Assembly: GCA_018398765.1 (NCBI GenBank)
Contig: JAHBMJ010000681.1
Coordinates: forward strand, 7,334-17,333
Direction of reading: 5' to 3'
From: Chromera velia
Taxonomy: Eukaryota; Sar; Chromeraceae
DNA length: 10,000 nucleotides
Positions 6,610 through 10,000 of the stretch are shown here, piece after piece. How positions within the stretch are numbered: the stretch's first letter is position 1; each line of letters starts with the position of its first letter. Under the pieces are notes generated by a model. That model ran no database searches. It saw nothing but the letters and a program-made list of their open reading frames with translations, and was not told the origin of the DNA. The translations under genes and the position numbers were made by a program.

Positions 6610-9187
6610 CTGCAAGCAAACATACGATACATAGGCAGGGAAAACGAGCAAGAAGAAAAGTGATCAGATGAGGGATGCTTACTAACAAACAAAGAAAACA
6701 TGGAACATAACCAGACGAACCGACGAACATTGAGCTCAGCAGGAGGGCAGGCAGACAGACCGCCTGACAGAGACTGTACGGACAACCAGAAAGACAAAGT
6801 CTGTATGACTTGCTTTCTATTTTTTCTTTTATTTTTCTCTTTCAATCATACAGCGAACCAAAAAAACAAATAATACTGGCACTCAAAGGAACTACCGAAA
6901 GTCAGTCAGACACTTTTCCCTTCCTCCCTTCTTTTTCTTTGTTTCCCTGCAGAAAGACATCGCATCATTTTCTTTTCGATTGCGATTCCTTCCCCCAAAA
7001 CAGCCTCCCAGAAATTTCCACTAAAAGATCGAGGCAGACACGCAGAGAAGGACAGGCATTGAGTAGAATAAATTACATCATCTTCTTCTCCTCTTCTCTA
7101 TTTCTCTTTTTGACTCGCTCGGAAGGAGCATGCTTGTGCAGTTGGCTTGGTCTTTCCATCTCTTCAGACCGACAGGCAGCTGCACTGTACATGTTTTTTG
7201 CTTCGTTGGATTCCACTTTTCTACGGACATCTTTTTCTTTTGTCGGGACGCGAGACCTCTCTATAATTTCTGCTAGCTGCTGAAAACTTGCAAGGCCGGC
7301 ATCACACGAGTGCTGCTGGGCACACAGAAAGAAAGATCAAAGTACAGACAGACGGACAGACCATCCTTCTGCTATCATTTTTTTCTTTCGCTTCAGCACC
7401 CCCGCCCTCTCTCTCTCTCTCATGTTTCCTACCAGATCTCTCTCGATTTGCCGCCCGCCTGAGGCCCTACGAGACCTCGATTTGCCGGCTCAGGCCCAAT
7501 CCTTCAACTACTTCTTTTCTTGCCCGGGAGGGAAGGAAGGATTGCGTTTATGCCCCTCGATCCTTCTTTGCATTTGTGATGCTCTCTCCCTGTTTCCTTT
7601 CGCTTCCCTTTGCGTGCAAACCATTGGTTCTTCCTTTCCCCTAATCAGTCTCGGTGAGAAGCGAACCCCGCCCTCTCTTCTTACTTGTGACGCCCCCCGC
7701 ATCCTTTCCAGACCTACACAAGTGCGGTAGAGCTAAGAAGAGGCGCGCGCGCGCGCGCACACACACACACACACACACAGAGAGAGAGACACGCACGCCG
7801 ACACAAGGATACACACATAATCTGTCTGACACTACACTCAGGTGCACTCCCTCATATACTTACTGCCTACCCTCAGGCCCCTCCAACGCCCCCCTGACAG
7901 AGAGAGAGCCCCTGACTGACTGACAGACCAAGAGTCCGGCAAACAACTGTCCCCCCACGACTTCGTGCATGGTGAGAAAGTAGGGCTTGAAGTTGAAGCC
8001 CATGCGCACGAGGAGCACCCCAGACATCAGCAGAGCGCTCACGAGAAAAAAAAGGACTCCTGCAAACAGACAGAAAGAAAGAAACACAGACATGCAGTCT
8101 TCATTGGAATCTTTCTGATCACCGACAGTTCGTTTCCTGGCGCACATAAAATGAAACATGACAACAAATACACCATGACATTCATTCCCCCCCCCCCCTC
8201 TTTCCTCCTCTCAATTCCCTGGACAGTTGGCAGATTTGTGGGGTGGTTGGGGTGGGGTTTGGGTGGGTTTTGTAGATGTGTGGCCGTTTGCGGTGTAAGA
8301 GCTTTGTTTGCTTCTTTGTAGGACCCCCACTTATACACAGACAGGTGCAAAGACAGCATAGACTTTTCCTCACCTGCCTTGAACTCTAACCTCTGCTCAA
8401 ACCGACAGACGATCCGAAGATCCAATCAGAGAGCCCAACAGAGACAGACAAGCAAGAGGGGCCAATACTGTCCTTCTTCCCGCTGGAAGGAGAAAAGCAA
8501 GTTTAAAAGCCACGCTGATGCTCATACGCCCACCTGCTCACCTCATGAGTCACATTCATCATCACATGTTTTCACCAATGGTGCAAAAAAAAGACCAAGA
8601 GACATAAATCCACTCCACAGGACCACTCCTCCCTCCAACGCACCCACCTTGTAAGCTCGTTGCACCGCAGAGTCCTGCAGCGACGCCTCCCACAATGGCA
8701 GCGTAGTTCCGACTGCATCCGCGAGGATTCATAAAAAAGAAATAAGACCGCAAGGAGGGGAGACTGAATCAAGAACACCGTCGGAGTGCAATTCAATTCG
8801 CTATTTTGTCTCAGCACAGACTGAACCTACAGCACTTGCCTGCCTGGAGTCTCATTCCTCACATGCGCCCTCTTCAGTTGTCTGCTCCACGTGGGGAAGA
8901 GGGCACACACATGTTTCTTTGTGTAGATGGATCACCAGAATTGTCAACACACATGCAGGAAAATAAAGCCTTGCGCCCTTTTTTCATCCACTGTTTAAAA
9001 AATGCACCTCAGTCTGAGAAAAAGAAATTCTCTCTTGCTCCTTTTCAGCGTGCAAAAAGGAGAACAAACAAAATCTGACAGACCAGTAAGAAAGGATCCG
9101 ACGGTTGTATGCGAGAGAAGACCCAACGACTCCGGCCGAGGGGTTCTCCCCTGGCTCCTCTGACACGGCACTGCTTGGGGGCTGCAT
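6559..9187 (-). CDS. EMC6: EMC6, ER membrane protein complex subunit 6
   Basis: Four exons on the minus strand: 9187-9084, 8712-8648, 8059-7929 and 6609-6559. They total 351 bases, 116 residues plus TGA; animal and plant homologues are about 110. EMC6 is a multi-pass ER membrane protein that, with EMC3, forms the membrane core of the EMC insertase for tail-anchored and multi-pass proteins. Visible family marks: YNRRILSYCRNYAAIVGG (residues 27-44), the small-residue helix GGVAAGLCGATSLQG, a second helix (about 57-75), then the loop GFNFKPYF. The family end SFILFWTLVYDIVYIF is at 101-116. The alignment to plant and animal EMC6 from memory runs without gaps through all four exons, which fixes the splice sites. 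Residues 1-24 are poorly conserved. It is convergent with the ten-exon gene. Confidence 0.94.
6610..7928 (-). other. EMC6 intron 3, 1.3 kb
   Basis: It starts gtctgtcag and ends TTGCAG. It contains an alternating GC/AC/AG repeat (7742-7790), further pyrimidine runs, and an exon-like segment at 7312-7259 in phase 0. No independent gene is supported inside it. Confidence 0.85.
7742..7790 (+). repeat. (GC)n-(AC)n-(AG)n compound microsatellite
   Basis: A purine-pyrimidine alternating run of GC changes to AC and then to AG without a gap. The GC/AC part is the classic type for left-handed Z-DNA. Confidence 0.95.
7929..8059 (-). CDS. EMC6: EMC6 exon 3
   Basis: The acceptor is CTGTTTGCAG and the donor TTG|gtctgtcag. 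It encodes residues 57-100: membrane helix two, the loop with GFNFKPYF and the start of helix three. The junction with the last exon is phase 0. Confidence 0.93.
8060..8647 (-). other. EMC6 intron 2 with G-quadruplex-type run
   Basis: It starts gtgggt and ends TTTGCAG. At 8239-8267 the plus strand has runs of G (GGGG, GGGG, GGGG, GGG, GGG) with short T-rich loops, and at about 8188-8200 a long C run. For this minus-strand gene the G-rich strand is the DNA template, so the transcript carries the C-rich complement. Confidence 0.8.
8648..8712 (-). CDS. EMC6: EMC6 exon 2
   Basis: The acceptor is GCGGATGCAG and the donor AAG|gtgggt, the most canonical donor of this gene. It encodes residues 36-56, the first membrane helix with its Gly/Ala-rich face. 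A Gly codon is split into the next exon (G|GA). Confidence 0.93.
8713..9083 (-). other. EMC6 intron 1
   Basis: It starts gtctgtcag and ends GATGCAG. A pyrimidine run with a short T stretch precedes the acceptor. I see no repeat or nested gene. Confidence 0.85.
9084..9187 (-). CDS. EMC6: EMC6 exon 1 with start codon
   Basis: ATG is at 9187-9185 and the exon ends with TG of a split Cys codon (TG|T) before the donor gtctgtcag. A purine-rich leader precedes the ATG. It encodes the cytosolic N-terminus and the conserved Tyr-Asn-Arg-Arg-Ile segment that leads into the first membrane helix. Confidence 0.88.
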
Positions 9188-9550
9188 CCACTCCTTCCTT
9201 CGTCTTTGTTTCTTCCTTTCTTTCTTTGTTTCAGATCAAGTCAGGCCCCTACCACTCCCCTTTGGAGCAATGAGTGTTTGTTCAATTCAGTCGGCAGGCC
9301 AGAAGGGGGGCCTTGAGAAAAGCTGAAATTAAGGGAATTAAGGAAGGAGACGGCAAGTCGATCTCTTTGTGATACGCGTCTCGGGTCCTGCAGGCGATTC
9401 CCCAGCTCAGTCTGCTGTCCTGTCCAGTAGTTGTCACTGCAGCGGACACCTATAATCTTTCTGGTCTCGTTGTCGCTCTTTGCTGAATGGCCCTAGCATG
9501 GCCCTTGCTGACTCGAGGCTGCAATAGGCTGCATGATTCTTCATGCTTGG
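9188..9550. promoter_or_regulatory. Upstream region of EMC6
   Basis: This non-coding stretch lies before the EMC6 start. A purine-rich leader on the transcribed strand (about 9190-9237) precedes the ATG. I cannot identify a core promoter motif. Frames of 30 to 80 codons without Met cross it on both strands and are not supported. Confidence 0.4.
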
Positions 9551-9649
9551 GCGGCCGGCTTGGTTCGGACCGCGGCATCGCGCGGGCCGGCCGCGCGGGT
9601 CACGCGCATCGCCGCGCGGCCGGGATTCGCCGGGGCGCGCGGAGACGGC
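9551..9649. other. Sharp GC-rich island
   Basis: By hand count 83 of 99 bases are G or C, with many CG dinucleotides, against a much lower value on both sides. It lies about 360 bases upstream of EMC6. It could be a CpG-rich promoter element or a foreign or chimeric fragment. A T run (about 9668-9687) follows. Confidence 0.85.
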
Positions 9650-9832
9650 AAAGCCAATTTGAGGCTCTTTTTCTTTTTTTTTTTTTTACTGTTGACACAA
9701 TTTTCGCTTGAAATATCACAAAGAGAAAGAAAGGAATGGATTCCGCAACTTCAATGCAATTCCACGAAGACCGATTTCTTTGTCGGACTTCTTCAAGCTC
9801 CCCAGACTTCCATCGCTCAGTTCAATGAATAG

Positions 9833-9989
9833 GACGGCCCCGTGGTTGTTGACCCTTTCACCCAATTTATCCTACCAAGCAGCCTCTCTACCTGTGACGA
9901 GGCGCGCAGTGTACTCATTCGGATCACTGCAGACACTCAAAAGATAAGCCTCCCCACCAGCAGTCTCAGACTGGCTGTGAGTTTCCGAG
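9833..9989 (+). CDS. Possible internal exon at the window edge, strand unresolved
   Basis: On the plus strand an open frame begins right after a TAG that could be an acceptor (GAATAG). It reads DGPVVVDPFTQFILP and onward, ending at donor gtacgt (9990) or gtgagt (9977). Against it, the acceptor is not GCAG and has a nearby upstream AG. On the minus strand a 35-base exon (9926-9892) with acceptor TCTGCAG and donor CAG|gtagag is equally well formed. I recognise no domain. Partial at best. Confidence 0.25.
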
Positions 9990-10000
9990 GTACGTCCACC

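Noticed and set aside
7860-7928. Continuation of EMC6 exon 3 frame to its stop as the true C-terminus
   Set aside because: It would give a Ser/Arg/Gly tail without the family's Phe-Trp-Thr end, which is present at 6609-6559 in the right phase.
9245-9480. Long minus-strand open frame upstream of EMC6, lacking Met
   Set aside because: No start codon, crosses pyrimidine-rich tracts, no recognisable family and no consistent splice pair.
9394-9486. Plus-strand exon-like frame after CTGCAG, 30 residues plus TGA
   Set aside because: Good acceptor but isolated: no upstream plus-strand exon fits, and it lies in the EMC6 upstream region.

Overview
This is eukaryotic nuclear DNA. It has short exons separated by pyrimidine-rich introns, nearly all accepted by GCAG, and long dinucleotide and tetranucleotide repeats. 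There is no operon structure and no ribosome-binding sites. Base composition, very small exons and repeat-choked introns fit a coccidian apicomplexan of the Sarcocystis or Cystoisospora type, but that placement is inference. No single open frame in the window is a whole gene; I joined both genes by hand from exon phase, splice sites and family knowledge.

Left part, 84-4373, plus strand: a ten-exon gene for a predicted protein of about 237 residues that I do not recognise by name. It has an N-terminal cysteine-rich zinc-finger-like block, a charged helical middle with coiled-coil spacing, and a C-terminal winged-helix segment resembling the LOTUS/OST-HTH fold. All ten exons join without a frame break and end in a stop. 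An inverted second copy of the first-exon segment lies in intron 2. Intron 7 holds a very large polypyrimidine/polypurine microsatellite block.

Middle, 4374-6558: an intergenic region between convergent genes. It is AT-rich and contains a MITE-like element with inverted ends (4671-5116), an A12/T12 foldback, short pentanucleotide arrays, a GC-richer patch with hairpins, and no convincing gene.

Right part, 9187-6559, minus strand: a complete four-exon EMC6 gene of 116 residues. EMC6 is a core membrane subunit of the ER membrane protein complex. Its last intron is 1.3 kb and carries a GC/AC/AG repeat; its second intron carries a G-quadruplex-type run.

Far right, 9188-10000: the upstream region of EMC6, a sharp GC-rich island (9551-9649), and a stretch from about 9700 to the edge with exon-like signals on both strands that I could not resolve.

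Across both genes, most inferred introns begin GTC instead of GTA or GTG. The two EMC6 cases are fixed by the family alignment, so this looks like a real property of the genome. The two genes have no evident functional link.
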